A DNA stretch of 64,000 bases. It comes from [Clostridium] innocuum (GTDB taxonomy: Bacteria; Bacillota_I; Bacilli_A; Erysipelotrichales; Erysipelotrichaceae). The translations under genes were made by a program, and so were the position numbers. This document shows positions 25,621-33,606 of this stretch, one piece after another. Where the stretch lies: NCBI GenBank assembly GCA_012317185.1, contig CP048838.1, positions 2,356,001 through 2,420,000 on the forward strand. The letters are read 5' to 3'. Within the stretch, counting starts at the first letter, position 1. Each line of letters starts with the position of its first letter. The notes beneath the pieces were generated by a model. The model worked only from the letters and a program-made list of their open reading frames with translations. It did no database searches and was not told the origin of the DNA.

Positions 25621-26632
25621 TACCTTCCCTCCAATCCAGCTGAATATTCTGATTTGCAAAATACTTTTTAAAATACTCCGGCATCGCATATCGAATTGCC
25701 TGTTCCTCTCTTTGTTCATAGAGAAGACATTTCTGCGGTACTCTGTCTGCATCATTCCAAAACAGAGCAATCTGTCCGATATAACGGCGCAGCCTTCCGT
25801 TTCGCATGACTCTGCAGGGGGTGATGCATACCTGAATATAGTCGTGTATGGTAGAAAGCAGATGATGATCATTCTTGTTTGAAGAAAGCTGTATCATGCG
25901 CTGCGGCATTAACAGAGCATCCTTTACATGCAGCGTTGCCGTTACTCTTGCCGAACTGCTAAGCACCAGAAAAAGATCATCCACAGCCTCATCACGAACC
26001 TCCTGAAAGCAGACATAATCTGCATTGTCACGCAGAATACACGAGGTTGCCGCAGTATATGACATGATATCATTTATGATATACTGTCGGATATTGCGCT
26101 GCGGATACAATTCGAGCATGCGCATTTCATCAATGTCACTAAGCAGAACGATACTCGCCTGATCATCACACATACTCAGCATTGTTTTCATCAGCTGTGT
26201 TTTTCCGGTTCCTACCTCACCTCCGAAAATCACGCTCATCCTTGCAATTACACAGGCCCGCAGAAAATCAAATATCGCAGAGCTGCAGTATTTCGTTTTT
26301 TTCGCCGTCTTTGGCGTAATCACGAGCTCTATCGGATTTTTCCTTATGCTCAATGTAAAACCGGATGTGGAGAAGGAACGATGTGTCGCATGTATGCGCA
26401 AGCCATCTATCTCACCATCCAGCTTCGGATGCTCATAATTAAACTGGTCATTGATTGCGCCGGAATTGCAGAGTCTATTCAACAGCTGCTCCAGATAGCC
26501 AGGCTCCAAAAGTGCTGCTCTGCTTTTTCCTTTGTGCACATGTGTTGTATAAACTGTTTTTCCGTTACTGTCAATGTCCGTAATCATAGCATCATTTACA
26601 AATGGCTGCAGAATTCCAAAATCAAATGCCAT
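25607..26632 (-). CDS. CpaF/TadA-like secretion ATPase (VirB11/GspE superfamily)
   Basis: A 341 aa ATPase. Walker A is GGEVGTGKT (about 137-145). The Asp/Glu box and the EVRDEAVDDLF block (compare the CpaF GEIRGxE(A) motif) lie further on, with a His-box-like ARVTATLHVKDALL. The N-terminal domain shows MITDIDSNGKTVYT and FSTSGFTLSIRKNP, corresponding to the CpaF 'TDIMVNG...RF..SI R' sensor region. It is shorter than typical CpaF (about 400 aa or more), lacking the long N-terminal extension. It powers assembly or retraction of Tad pili in the family. It is the only energising protein in the locus. Confidence 0.8.
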   Translation of the reverse strand: MAFDFGILQPFVNDAMITDIDSNGKTVYTTHVHKGKSRAALLEPGYLEQLLNRLCNSGAINDQFNYEHPKLDGEIDGLRIHATHRSFSTSGFTLSIRKNPIELVITPKTAKKTKYCSSAIFDFLRACVIARMSVIFGGEVGTGKTQLMKTMLSMCDDQASIVLLSDIDEMRMLELYPQRNIRQYIINDIMSYTAATSCILRDNADYVCFQEVRDEAVDDLFLVLSSSARVTATLHVKDALLMPQRMIQLSSNKNDHHLLSTIHDYIQVCITPCRVMRNGRLRRYIGQIALFWNDADRVPQKCLLYEQREEQAIRYAMPEYFKKYFANQNIQLDWREGIENL

Positions 26633-26633
26633 A

Positions 26634-26795
26634 TTAGCTGCCTGCTCCGGTCGAATTGAATAGGTTATTTGTCTGCTCTACGGTTTTATCAGAAACACTT
26701 TTTGAGTATTCCTTGCTTGTAGCGATAAAGATACTTCCAACAACGAGTGCCAGTACAACAAGAACAGCTATTTTAGGTGCATTTTCCATTTTCAT
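26634..26795 (-). CDS. Small one-helix membrane protein (53 aa), candidate Flp pilin
   Basis: A 53 aa protein, MKMENAPKIAVLVVLALVVG..., ending NLFNSTGAGS, with start ATG 26795 behind GGAAAGGA. One helix (about 8-25) is followed by a polar helix-like tail (SKEYSKSVSDKTVEQTNN). Its stop is one base before the ATPase ATG. Size, single N-terminal hydrophobic segment and position just upstream of the CpaF-like gene fit a Flp-type major pilin; the canonical prepilin peptidase site is not evident. A terminator-like hairpin stands immediately upstream (26820-26842), so it may have its own or attenuated expression. Confidence 0.6.
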   Translation of the reverse strand: MKMENAPKIAVLVVLALVVGSIFIATSKEYSKSVSDKTVEQTNNLFNSTGAGS

Positions 26796-26819
26796 TTATC
26801 CTTTCCGTGGGGTTGCCAC

Positions 26820-26842
26820 AAAAAAAGCACATTACTATGTGC
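26820..26842 (-). terminator. Terminator-like hairpin inside the Tad-like locus
   Basis: Minus-strand stem GCACAT / ATGTGC with an AGTA loop followed by seven T. It separates the upstream surface-protein genes (26878-29957) from the pilin/ATPase/platform genes. Confidence 0.65.
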
Positions 26843-26877
26843 ACGCTTTTTGACAGGAAGACATAACCTGCATATGA

Positions 26878-27261
26878 TCAGGGGAGATCATATGCTTCAA
26901 TAATCATAGTTTTTCGCAGCCTGCGCTGATCTCTGACTCCATTCATATGAACAAAGTCTGCGGTCAGCTCTACATCCAGTAATCCATACCTGCTGATATC
27001 CATAATTCGCAGGGTGTAATCCGTATCCGAATTGATATTGGATGCAAATTCACGCAAAAGCTCAGCCTCCATGCCGGATTCATCCACTGCATACATTTTA
27101 TGGATTCCTACCGCCTTTAGCGAGTTTCGCATACTGATTTCTGCGGCATCCTCCATCTCACTTTTTCTCTGTGATATGGAATTGATATCCATCACAAGCA
27201 GAATAGAGACAGAAAAGCAAATCAACAAAATACTATATTTGATAACGGATTTCATACTCAC
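26878..27261 (-). CDS. Pseudopilin-like anchored protein (TadE/TadF-like layout)
   Basis: A 127 aa protein, MSMKSVIKYSILLICFSVSI: one N-terminal helix (about 8-26), then a helical stretch and an alpha/beta extracytoplasmic domain (EFASNINSDTDYTLRIMDIS). This is the minor pilin layout. Its ATG overlaps the stop of the InlB-repeat gene (ATGA, 27258-27261). A second protein of like layout is encoded at the 3' end of the cluster (23174). The assignment rests on layout and context. Confidence 0.5.
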   Translation of the reverse strand: MSMKSVIKYSILLICFSVSILLVMDINSISQRKSEMEDAAEISMRNSLKAVGIHKMYAVDESGMEAELLREFASNINSDTDYTLRIMDISRYGLLDVELTADFVHMNGVRDQRRLRKTMIIEAYDLP

Positions 27262-28841
27262 CTCCTAAGATATGAAAATTCTTCCAGAAATGCCTTGTTC
27301 TCCTGCGTTGAATACCCGTGCGCTGCATTGAACCTGCGGATTTTCGCAATATCCTCTGCCGTGAGATGCCAGGTGCACTCTGCCTGCGCTGAGGTTTTCT
27401 GCAGGGACTGTGTCAGCCTTTGAAATTGTGTTGTCGCTCTCCAATAGCTGTCCGGATGCAGTGTCTGAATATGGCTGGCGGATATTGAGCGAATATATTT
27501 TCTGGAGCGATCCTCTTGTGCACGTTTATCCAGAACGATAACCTTGATATTTTTTTCGGAACGATTTCCTGCGCTGTCTTTTACTTCATAGGTTAACTCA
27601 TAGGTTCCCTGCTTTTTCAGATTCGTCGTATCTTTGAGAACTGTCAGCCGTGCGCTGATATCACCATCCTCCTTATCCTGTGCCTTCGCCCGTTCCAGGC
27701 GTATCCGCTGCCATTCCTGCACCGTATACAAGTCCTCAAAGATATGGATATCCTGTGCAGTGATTACCGGTTCCTCATCCCAATAGGCATACAGCGTCAT
27801 AGAGTTCTTTATAGGCTGCCGGAAGTCGTACCTCACACCTGCAGCCGTATACCAGCCCATAAATTTATTATTCTTTTTTACTGGATCAGCTGGCGTACCT
27901 GCTTTATCTCCATAAGTGATGGTCTGAGATGCAACAAAAGAGCCTCCATTGGAATCAAAGGTAACAGTGAAGGTCCGTATTTTGTAGGAGGCAGTAATGG
28001 TTCTGTTTCCCGTAACATTGGTATAATCGCCCTTCCATCCCTGAAAAATATATCCTTCTCTGGTCGGCGAGGACGGCGGAGATGCATTTCCGCCATGTGA
28101 AACCGCTTGTGTTTTCAACACACGCCCATCCCAATCCAAAAAATTCACAGTATAGGTGTTGGTAGCATATTGGGCTGTTATCACCAAATCCTCACGGACA
28201 TTTTGAAAGGGCTTGTCCCATCCGGTAAACGTCTTATCTGTTTTATTGGATACCTTCGGAGCTGTTGCGCTCTTATACCTCTCCACTGTTTGTGTCTTCA
28301 ATACCGTACCGTCATCATCAAGAAATTTGACCGAATAGGATGGCAGAGGAATATTGATGGATTTGGTCACATTCACAACGGTTAATGCTCCGTCCTTAAT
28401 ATCACGAAGCTCAACGACATGTGTTCCTGATTTTATGGTTACTGTTTTTTCTCCGCACAGCTGTGTTTTGTTTGCTATATGCTTATCAATCCAGCTGGAA
28501 AAGGTTGCAACCTTTTTATTATCGAGGAAAACACCGACAGGTACTTTTTGATAAATATAGGAACCAGCACTTCCCTTATGTGTTATGTAATATCGAAACC
28601 GGTATTTCATTGTCATAGCATCATCGTCAAAGCCAACTAATTCATGAGTTATTGTTTCAAAAAAACTCCCATTATTCCATGATCCGATTTTTGTAAAACC
28701 TACAACCTTTTCCTTATTACTCAAAGGCTTAAATGCCTGTGTGGTTAATGCTCCTGCACTTACATAAACCGGCTCTATCATAGGGAATATTACAAATATA
28801 AAAAGAAATAACAGTACTGAAAAACGGAATGATTTCTTCAT
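27258..28841 (-). CDS. Secreted InlB-repeat and Ig-like surface protein (candidate adhesin of the Tad-like locus)
   Basis: A 527 aa exported protein. Signal peptide 1-29 (SFRFSVLLFLFIFVIFPMIE). An N-terminal beta-rich domain runs about 37-165. Three InlB/Listeria-Bacteroides beta-grasp repeats follow: about 169-225 (YSVKFLDDDGTVLKTQTVER), 230-286 (YTVNFLDWDGRVLKTQAVSH) and 291-354 (FTVTFDSNGGSFVASQTITY), each ending with a GW-containing segment and 'ITAxY' or 'LYAYW'. Next is a DUF5011-type Ig module (about 360-438, DKEDGDISARLTVLKD and QGTYELTYEVKDSAGN). The 90-residue C-terminus is helical, with no LPXTG. Adhesin function is inferred. Confidence 0.75.
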   Translation of the reverse strand: MKKSFRFSVLLFLFIFVIFPMIEPVYVSAGALTTQAFKPLSNKEKVVGFTKIGSWNNGSFFETITHELVGFDDDAMTMKYRFRYYITHKGSAGSYIYQKVPVGVFLDNKKVATFSSWIDKHIANKTQLCGEKTVTIKSGTHVVELRDIKDGALTVVNVTKSINIPLPSYSVKFLDDDGTVLKTQTVERYKSATAPKVSNKTDKTFTGWDKPFQNVREDLVITAQYATNTYTVNFLDWDGRVLKTQAVSHGGNASPPSSPTREGYIFQGWKGDYTNVTGNRTITASYKIRTFTVTFDSNGGSFVASQTITYGDKAGTPADPVKKNNKFMGWYTAAGVRYDFRQPIKNSMTLYAYWDEEPVITAQDIHIFEDLYTVQEWQRIRLERAKAQDKEDGDISARLTVLKDTTNLKKQGTYELTYEVKDSAGNRSEKNIKVIVLDKRAQEDRSRKYIRSISASHIQTLHPDSYWRATTQFQRLTQSLQKTSAQAECTWHLTAEDIAKIRRFNAAHGYSTQENKAFLEEFSYLRR

Positions 28842-28860
28842 TTCTTGTTCCCTCCTTTCA

Positions 28861-28894
28861 AATTAAAAAAGCTAGAATTCTAGCTTTTTTAATT
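28861..28894. terminator. Perfect 34-bp palindrome, bidirectional terminator
   Basis: Half-site AATTAAAAAAGCTAGAA and its exact reverse complement meet without a spacer. As RNA it gives a stem with T6 on either strand. It ends in the stop codon of the lipoprotein gene and precedes the InlB-repeat gene, so it punctuates the locus. Confidence 0.75.
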
Positions 28895-29957
28895 ATTTAA
28901 AGAAATCTACAGTCCAAGGTGTTGTTCCATCACCAGCATTAGCATAGTTACCATCAAATGGTTGTCCTATTTCCATATAATATCCATACCACGGACTGCC
29001 TTCTAACTTTACCTGTTCATTCGCCCATGCATATGCCTCATCAAATGTTGCAAAAACACGTCCACTGTTGCCTAATAAATTAGATGGAAAATTATCAACT
29101 GTCATAACAGGAAGTTTTTCCTCCGGCGGATACACAGGCTCCTTCTCCGCAGCATTACCGCTTGTTGCTTGCGATGAATCCGGCTTTGGATTCGCATCCT
29201 TCGGTTTATCACTGCTCTGGTTACCTGATGTAGAAGATGATGCCTGGCTCTGTTCAGGCTGCTGCACTTTTGTTTCTGTATCTGTTTTATCTGCACCCTT
29301 ACTTTCTGAAGCCTTTTCACTCTTTTTGTTATCCTTCTTTTTCTCTTTCTTTTTTGTATCCTTTTTTGCTGCTTTTCCCGTATCGATGGAAACCTCTGCG
29401 GAAGCATGCTCCTGCTTTAACCCTGATTTCTCCTTACCATCGCTTGTAAACTGCACAAGCAGACTGTTTTTCTCTGACAGATTGCCGCTGCTATCCTTAA
29501 CCTGCACATCGAAAACGACTTCTTTATCAGACTCTGGAATCCACTTGAGTCCAGCGAACGATTGAAACTTCTTATCATAGTTATCCGTGATAACGGCATT
29601 ATCGCGAATGGCATCATTCACTTTATCAAGATTTGAACCCAGCTTGAAAATCAAACGCTTCTTTTTCCATTTCAGAATCGGCCTTTCTTTGTCAACAACC
29701 TTCACCTTCAGCTTATAATCCTCATTTCCGTAAGCAATGGTGATTGAATAAGTTCCCAGCTTTTGAATATCCAGATTCCCGCTTTTTACCGTCACCTTAT
29801 CTGTCTTGTCAACGGAATCAAAAAAGCAGGACGCAGACAAATCCAGTTCCTTATGCACAGGTATTTCAATCTCCCCGCTTTTTAATACCGGCGTGGATGA
29901 ACAGCCCATAAGCAACAGTGTCGTCAGCAAGCCTGCTGAAAAAAAACTCTTCTTCAT
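28893..29957 (-). CDS. Lipoprotein with Ig-like domains and a Lys-rich linker (first gene of the Tad-like locus)
   Basis: A 354 aa lipoprotein starting MKKSFFSAGLLTTLLLMGCS at ATG 29957 behind GGAGGA; the lipobox is LLMGC (Cys19). Two small beta domains follow (about 25-75, with YSITIAYGNEDYKLKVKVVD; about 76-165, with VTDNYDKKFQS and VFDVQVKDSSGNLSEK, DUF5011-like). A low-complexity Lys/Ser/Gln/Pro linker (about 185-265) leads to a 60-residue C-terminal module with VFATFDEAYAWANEQV and SPWYGYYMEIGQPFDGN. The linker could span the cell wall. The C-terminal module resembles small surface modules seen in other Gram-positive exoproteins, but I cannot name it. Confidence 0.65.
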   Translation of the reverse strand: MKKSFFSAGLLTTLLLMGCSSTPVLKSGEIEIPVHKELDLSASCFFDSVDKTDKVTVKSGNLDIQKLGTYSITIAYGNEDYKLKVKVVDKERPILKWKKKRLIFKLGSNLDKVNDAIRDNAVITDNYDKKFQSFAGLKWIPESDKEVVFDVQVKDSSGNLSEKNSLLVQFTSDGKEKSGLKQEHASAEVSIDTGKAAKKDTKKKEKKKDNKKSEKASESKGADKTDTETKVQQPEQSQASSSTSGNQSSDKPKDANPKPDSSQATSGNAAEKEPVYPPEEKLPVMTVDNFPSNLLGNSGRVFATFDEAYAWANEQVKLEGSPWYGYYMEIGQPFDGNYANAGDGTTPWTVDFFK

Positions 29958-29989
29958 ATCTTCTTCCTCCATTTCATTCCCACGTAATC

Positions 29990-29995
29990 ATTATA
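29990..29995 (-). promoter_or_regulatory. Possible -10 box of the Tad-like locus
   Basis: Minus-strand TATAAT 32 bases upstream of the lipoprotein ATG. A -35 is not clear (TTGCGT at 16 bp spacing). Confidence 0.4.
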
Positions 29996-30046
29996 CTATA
30001 GATTTCATGAGACGCAATACCGCTTTTATTCTTACAACCTCCTTTC

Positions 30047-30077
30047 AAAAAAAAGAAACACGACAGGCTCATGTTTC
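30047..30077 (-). terminator. Terminator-like hairpin in the leader of the Tad-like locus
   Basis: Minus-strand stem GAAACATGA / TCGTGTTTC, loop GCCTG, followed by eight T. It has no obvious gene of its own: the pyk terminator lies upstream at 30164-30190 and the lipoprotein promoter downstream. Confidence 0.6.
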
Positions 30078-30163
30078 CTTCAATTCTTTACATTAGTATA
30101 ATACCATGAAACACCGTGCAGTTCCCACGCAAATTTCAGGCAAAAAACACGCAGCTGCAACGC

Positions 30164-30190
30164 AAAAAAAGAGCATGATCACTCATGCCC
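30164..30190 (-). terminator. Terminator of the pfkA-pyk operon
   Basis: Minus-strand stem GGGCATGA / TCATGCTC with a GTGA loop, then seven T, 10 bases past the pyk stop. Confidence 0.8.
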
Positions 30191-30200
30191 GGTATTCTTC

Positions 30201-31622
30201 TTATTTTACTTCAATAATCTTCATTGTGTTGGTAGCACCATTTCCTACCGGATATCCGGCAACGATAATGATGGTTTCACCAACCTTGATTCCCATTTCC
30301 TTCGCGATCGCTCTAGCCAGCTCACACTCATTGTTCTGATTATTTGCGACCTCAGAAAGTACTGTCGTAACACCCCAGTTCATAGCAAGAGAGCGCTGCG
30401 TTTTTTCATCAAAGGTAACGGCGATAACCGGTGCTTCCGGACGGAATTTTGAAATTCTTCTTGCTGTGGTACCACTCTGTGTAAACGCGATAACAGCCGC
30501 AACATCCAGTGCCATAGCCGTATCCGCTACTGAAATAGCAATCGCATCATTCTTTGTTCTCTGGCTCGTCTTGATGCTTGCCTTCAAACGGTCTCTGAAC
30601 GGAATGGTCGGCTCCATCGCCTTCGCAATACGATCCATTGTCTGTACAGCCTCGATTGGATACAGACCTGCAGCAGATTCCCCGCTCAGCATGATTGCAT
30701 CTGTTCCATCCAGCACGGCGTTGGCAACATCACTCGCCTCTGCACGCGTCGGTCTTGGATTTCCCTGCATAGACTCCAGCATATGCGTAGCAGTAACAAC
30801 AGGTTTTCCCATGGCATTTGCTGTTTTGATGATTTTCTTCTGATAGATTGGTACCAGCTCAAAGGAAACATCAACACCAAGGTCACCACGAGCTACCATG
30901 ACACCATCCGCTACCTCCAGAATTTCTTCCAGATTGTCGAAGCCTTCCTGATTTTCAATCTTCGGAATGATCTGGATATCCGGTTTTCCTTCTTCTCTTA
31001 AAATCTTACGGATTGCCAGAATATCTTCTTTTCTTCTTGTGAAGGATGCAGCGATATAATCCACGCCCATCTGGCATCCGAAACGGATATCTGCGTCATC
31101 CTTCGGAGAGATGAACGGCATACTCAGCTTCACACCAGGCAGGTTACAGCCCTTCTTGCTCTTCAGCTGTCCCGGGTTCTCAATACGGCACTTCAGTTCG
31201 CCTTCCCTCTTTTCCAGAATGGTCAGACGCATTTTCCCATCATCAATCAGAATGGTTCCGCCAACTTCAACATCGTCGAAGATTTCCGGACACTGAATGT
31301 GAAATTTCTCGTGTGTTCCTAATATTTTTTCACGAACGATGGTAACCATATCGCCCTTCTCGTACGTTTCCACGCCGTTCTCAAATTCGCCCAGACGTAC
31401 CTCCGGTCCCTTTGTATCCAGCAGAATTGCGATATTTTTTCCTGTTTCCTTAACGACCTCACGGATATTCCTGATACGGTTTCCGTGTTCTTCAAAATCT
31501 CCGTGGGAGAAATTCAAACGGATGATGTTCATTCCGTTTTCGACGAGCTTCGTCATCATTTCCTTGCTTTCGGAAGCAGGGCCAATCGTACAAATAATCT
31601 TAGTTTTTCTGTTTGCTAACAT
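30201..31622 (-). CDS. pyk: Pyruvate kinase
   Basis: A 473 aa enzyme converting phosphoenolpyruvate and ADP to pyruvate and ATP. It opens NRKTKIICTIGPASESKEMM; the ADP/metal site IRLNFSHGDFEEHGNR, the catalytic IIPKIENQEGFDN and MVARGDLGVD, and the TATHMLESM and RAEASDVANAVLDG segments are all intact. The length matches classical pyruvate kinases without the extra C-terminal PEP-utilizer-like domain of Bacillus enzymes. It lies 49 bases downstream of pfkA, in a glycolytic operon. Confidence 0.97.
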   Translation of the reverse strand: MLANRKTKIICTIGPASESKEMMTKLVENGMNIIRLNFSHGDFEEHGNRIRNIREVVKETGKNIAILLDTKGPEVRLGEFENGVETYEKGDMVTIVREKILGTHEKFHIQCPEIFDDVEVGGTILIDDGKMRLTILEKREGELKCRIENPGQLKSKKGCNLPGVKLSMPFISPKDDADIRFGCQMGVDYIAASFTRRKEDILAIRKILREEGKPDIQIIPKIENQEGFDNLEEILEVADGVMVARGDLGVDVSFELVPIYQKKIIKTANAMGKPVVTATHMLESMQGNPRPTRAEASDVANAVLDGTDAIMLSGESAAGLYPIEAVQTMDRIAKAMEPTIPFRDRLKASIKTSQRTKNDAIAISVADTAMALDVAAVIAFTQSGTTARRISKFRPEAPVIAVTFDEKTQRSLAMNWGVTTVLSEVANNQNNECELARAIAKEMGIKVGETIIIVAGYPVGNGATNTMKIIEVK

Positions 31623-31671
31623 GTTAATTTCCTTTCCTAATCACCTAATAAAAACTGCGAGAAGCAACCTT

Positions 31672-32634
31672 CTATACCAGTCTGTCGAATAAATTCTGCA
31701 ATCTCTTGCGGGATTCTCTTGGCATATTCAACGCCTCTTCGATCGGTACCGATACAATCTGGTTGTCCTTAATGCTGACACACTGGCCTCCTACACCCTG
31801 CATCAGCAGGTCCACCGCTTTTTCTCCCATACGGGATGCCAATACTCGATCTGTCGGTGTCGGTGATCCTCCACGCTGAACGTGGCCAAGCACCGTGGCT
31901 CTACCTGAAAATCCAGTATTTAAACTTACCTTTTTGGCAAATTGGTGAACATCTGTAATTTTTTCTGAAATGACTACAATCGCATGACGTTTTTTCTTGA
32001 TTAAATCAAAATCACGCAGTCTCTCCAGCACTTCACCTTCCTCGAAGCCTGTAGAGGATGTAATGACAATTTCAGCACCGCATGCAATTCCTGACCAGAT
32101 CGCCAGGTCCCCGCAGCGGTTTCCCATAACTTCCACAATCGAACAGCGATGGTGTGAGCTTGATGTATCTCTCAGCTTATCGACTGCCTCTACGATTGTC
32201 GTCAGAGCTGTATCAAACCCTATCGTAAAGTCTGTACATGTGATGTCGTTATCAATGGTACCCGGCAATCCGATACAGTTGATTCCCATCTCCGTCAGTG
32301 CCAGTGCACCACGGTAAGAACCATCACCACCAATGACTACGATAGCCTCAATTCCACGTTTTTTTAACTGCTGAACTGCTTTATTACGCACTTCAATATC
32401 CTTAAATTCGGGAAGTCGGGCAGACCCTAGAATCGTTCCGCCGCGGTCGATGATTTCACCGACGCTGGCTTTTGTCAAAGGCTCAATATAGCCTTCCACC
32501 ATTCCTTTGTATCCATCGTAAATACCAAAGACTTCGATTCCACTGTTGAGTGCAACCCTTGTGACGGCGCGAATTGCAGCATTCATTCCAGGTGCATCTC
32601 CACCGGAAGTAAGAACACCAATACGTTTTACCAT
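31672..32634 (-). CDS. pfkA: ATP-dependent 6-phosphofructokinase
   Basis: A 320 aa enzyme phosphorylating fructose 6-phosphate. The start is ATG 32634 (MVKRIGVLTSGGDAPGMNAA) behind GGAGGA; an upstream ATG at 32652 is not preferred. ATP-binding GGDGSYRGA with Gly-rich loop, catalytic GTIDNDITCTDFTIGFDTA (Asp base), and VEVMGNRCGDLA are present, as is the RGGSPTPTDR effector region. It is typical of bacterial group A PFK. It forms an operon with pyk. A -10-like TATAAT lies at 32668-32673, 33 bases upstream. Confidence 0.97.
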   Translation of the reverse strand: MVKRIGVLTSGGDAPGMNAAIRAVTRVALNSGIEVFGIYDGYKGMVEGYIEPLTKASVGEIIDRGGTILGSARLPEFKDIEVRNKAVQQLKKRGIEAIVVIGGDGSYRGALALTEMGINCIGLPGTIDNDITCTDFTIGFDTALTTIVEAVDKLRDTSSSHHRCSIVEVMGNRCGDLAIWSGIACGAEIVITSSTGFEEGEVLERLRDFDLIKKKRHAIVVISEKITDVHQFAKKVSLNTGFSGRATVLGHVQRGGSPTPTDRVLASRMGEKAVDLLMQGVGGQCVSIKDNQIVSVPIEEALNMPRESRKRLQNLFDRLV

Positions 32635-32691
32635 AAAAATTCCTCCATTCACGGTTACTATGATACCATTATATTACAATTTTTACTAGCA

Positions 32692-33606
32692 TTATTTTCG
32701 TCTTGTTTCGCCTTTTATAAATATTTCACAAGACAAGGCACGGATGCGTTCCAGCAGCCGCTCAGCCGCTACCGGCTCACTGCTTTTACTTGCTGCCGCA
32801 CACAGGCGCTGCTTCAGCTCCTCCATGGAATAATTGCTCGTAAATATTGTCAGGCGCCGTTTTTCCATACGGGCATCCATCAACGGAAGCAGAATGTCAT
32901 CCCGGCTCCAGGCCGTAACACTCTCACCGCCGATATCATCAAACACGACAACCTCTGCGTTGCGGATACTGCGAAGCCTTGCCTCCATGGCATCCGGCTC
33001 GTGAAACAAAAGCTTCAAATCGGAAATCAGCTTGGGGACATTGACGAACGCCACACGTTTTTCCTGCTTGGCATAATAATTGCACATGCCGGCCGCCAGC
33101 CAGCTTTTCCCGGCTCCGGGCTTTCCCCATAAGTATAAACCCTTTTGCGGATGTTCATTCATTAACAGGTCAATAACCTTCGCAACTGCTGTCTTATATT
33201 CAACAGCCTCATGTTGCAGGCTCAGGCACGTAACATCCACCAGCAGATAATCCTCCAGCATATCCATCTGCTTATAGAAGCAGCGATGTGCATACTGCTT
33301 CTGCTGTTCCTTATAGTATGTACAATGCGATATCTGATTCATCAGCATTCCATCCAGATACAGATCGACGCGTGTCCCCTTTTCCGGCTGTCGGCAGAAA
33401 TCTAATCCGTGACAGCCTTCACACTTATCCATCACAGCTGTCCAGTCTGCAAATTTCCCACTGTGCTTCCACACAAAGTCCTCGTCGCAGCCATTGCGTT
33501 TCAGCCAGGCAAGCACATGGTCGTTTTTCATCAGCCGCGCAACAAGCGCCTCTTTCTTTTTTTTCTGTTCCTCGCTCAGTGTAAATGCAAATGATAATTT
33601 CTCCAT
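32692..33606 (-). CDS. dnaI: Primosomal protein DnaI (helicase loader)
   Basis: A 304 aa AAA+ ATPase. Walker A is GKPGAGKS (about 159-166) after HPQKGLYLW, Walker B VVVFDDIGGES, and sensor region LTIFTSNYSMEELKQRL. The N-terminal domain holds a Cys/His cluster (CEGCHGLDFC), which in DnaI contacts the replicative helicase. It loads the DnaC-type helicase during initiation and restart, together with DnaB and DnaD. It immediately follows dnaB with no gap. Confidence 0.92.
   Translation of the reverse strand: MEKLSFAFTLSEEQKKKKEALVARLMKNDHVLAWLKRNGCDEDFVWKHSGKFADWTAVMDKCEGCHGLDFCRQPEKGTRVDLYLDGMLMNQISHCTYYKEQQKQYAHRCFYKQMDMLEDYLLVDVTCLSLQHEAVEYKTAVAKVIDLLMNEHPQKGLYLWGKPGAGKSWLAAGMCNYYAKQEKRVAFVNVPKLISDLKLLFHEPDAMEARLRSIRNAEVVVFDDIGGESVTAWSRDDILLPLMDARMEKRRLTIFTSNYSMEELKQRLCAAASKSSEPVAAERLLERIRALSCEIFIKGETRRK

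Noticed and set aside
29068..29565. Plus-strand frame rich in Ser/Phe/Leu opposite the Lys-rich linker lipoprotein
   Set aside because: The composition is simply the reverse complement of the AAA/AAG-rich linker; no RBS.
30106..30339. A 77-codon plus-strand frame near the end of pyk with a TATAAT-like box in front
   Set aside because: It runs antisense into pyk and crosses the pyk terminator; no SD precedes it.
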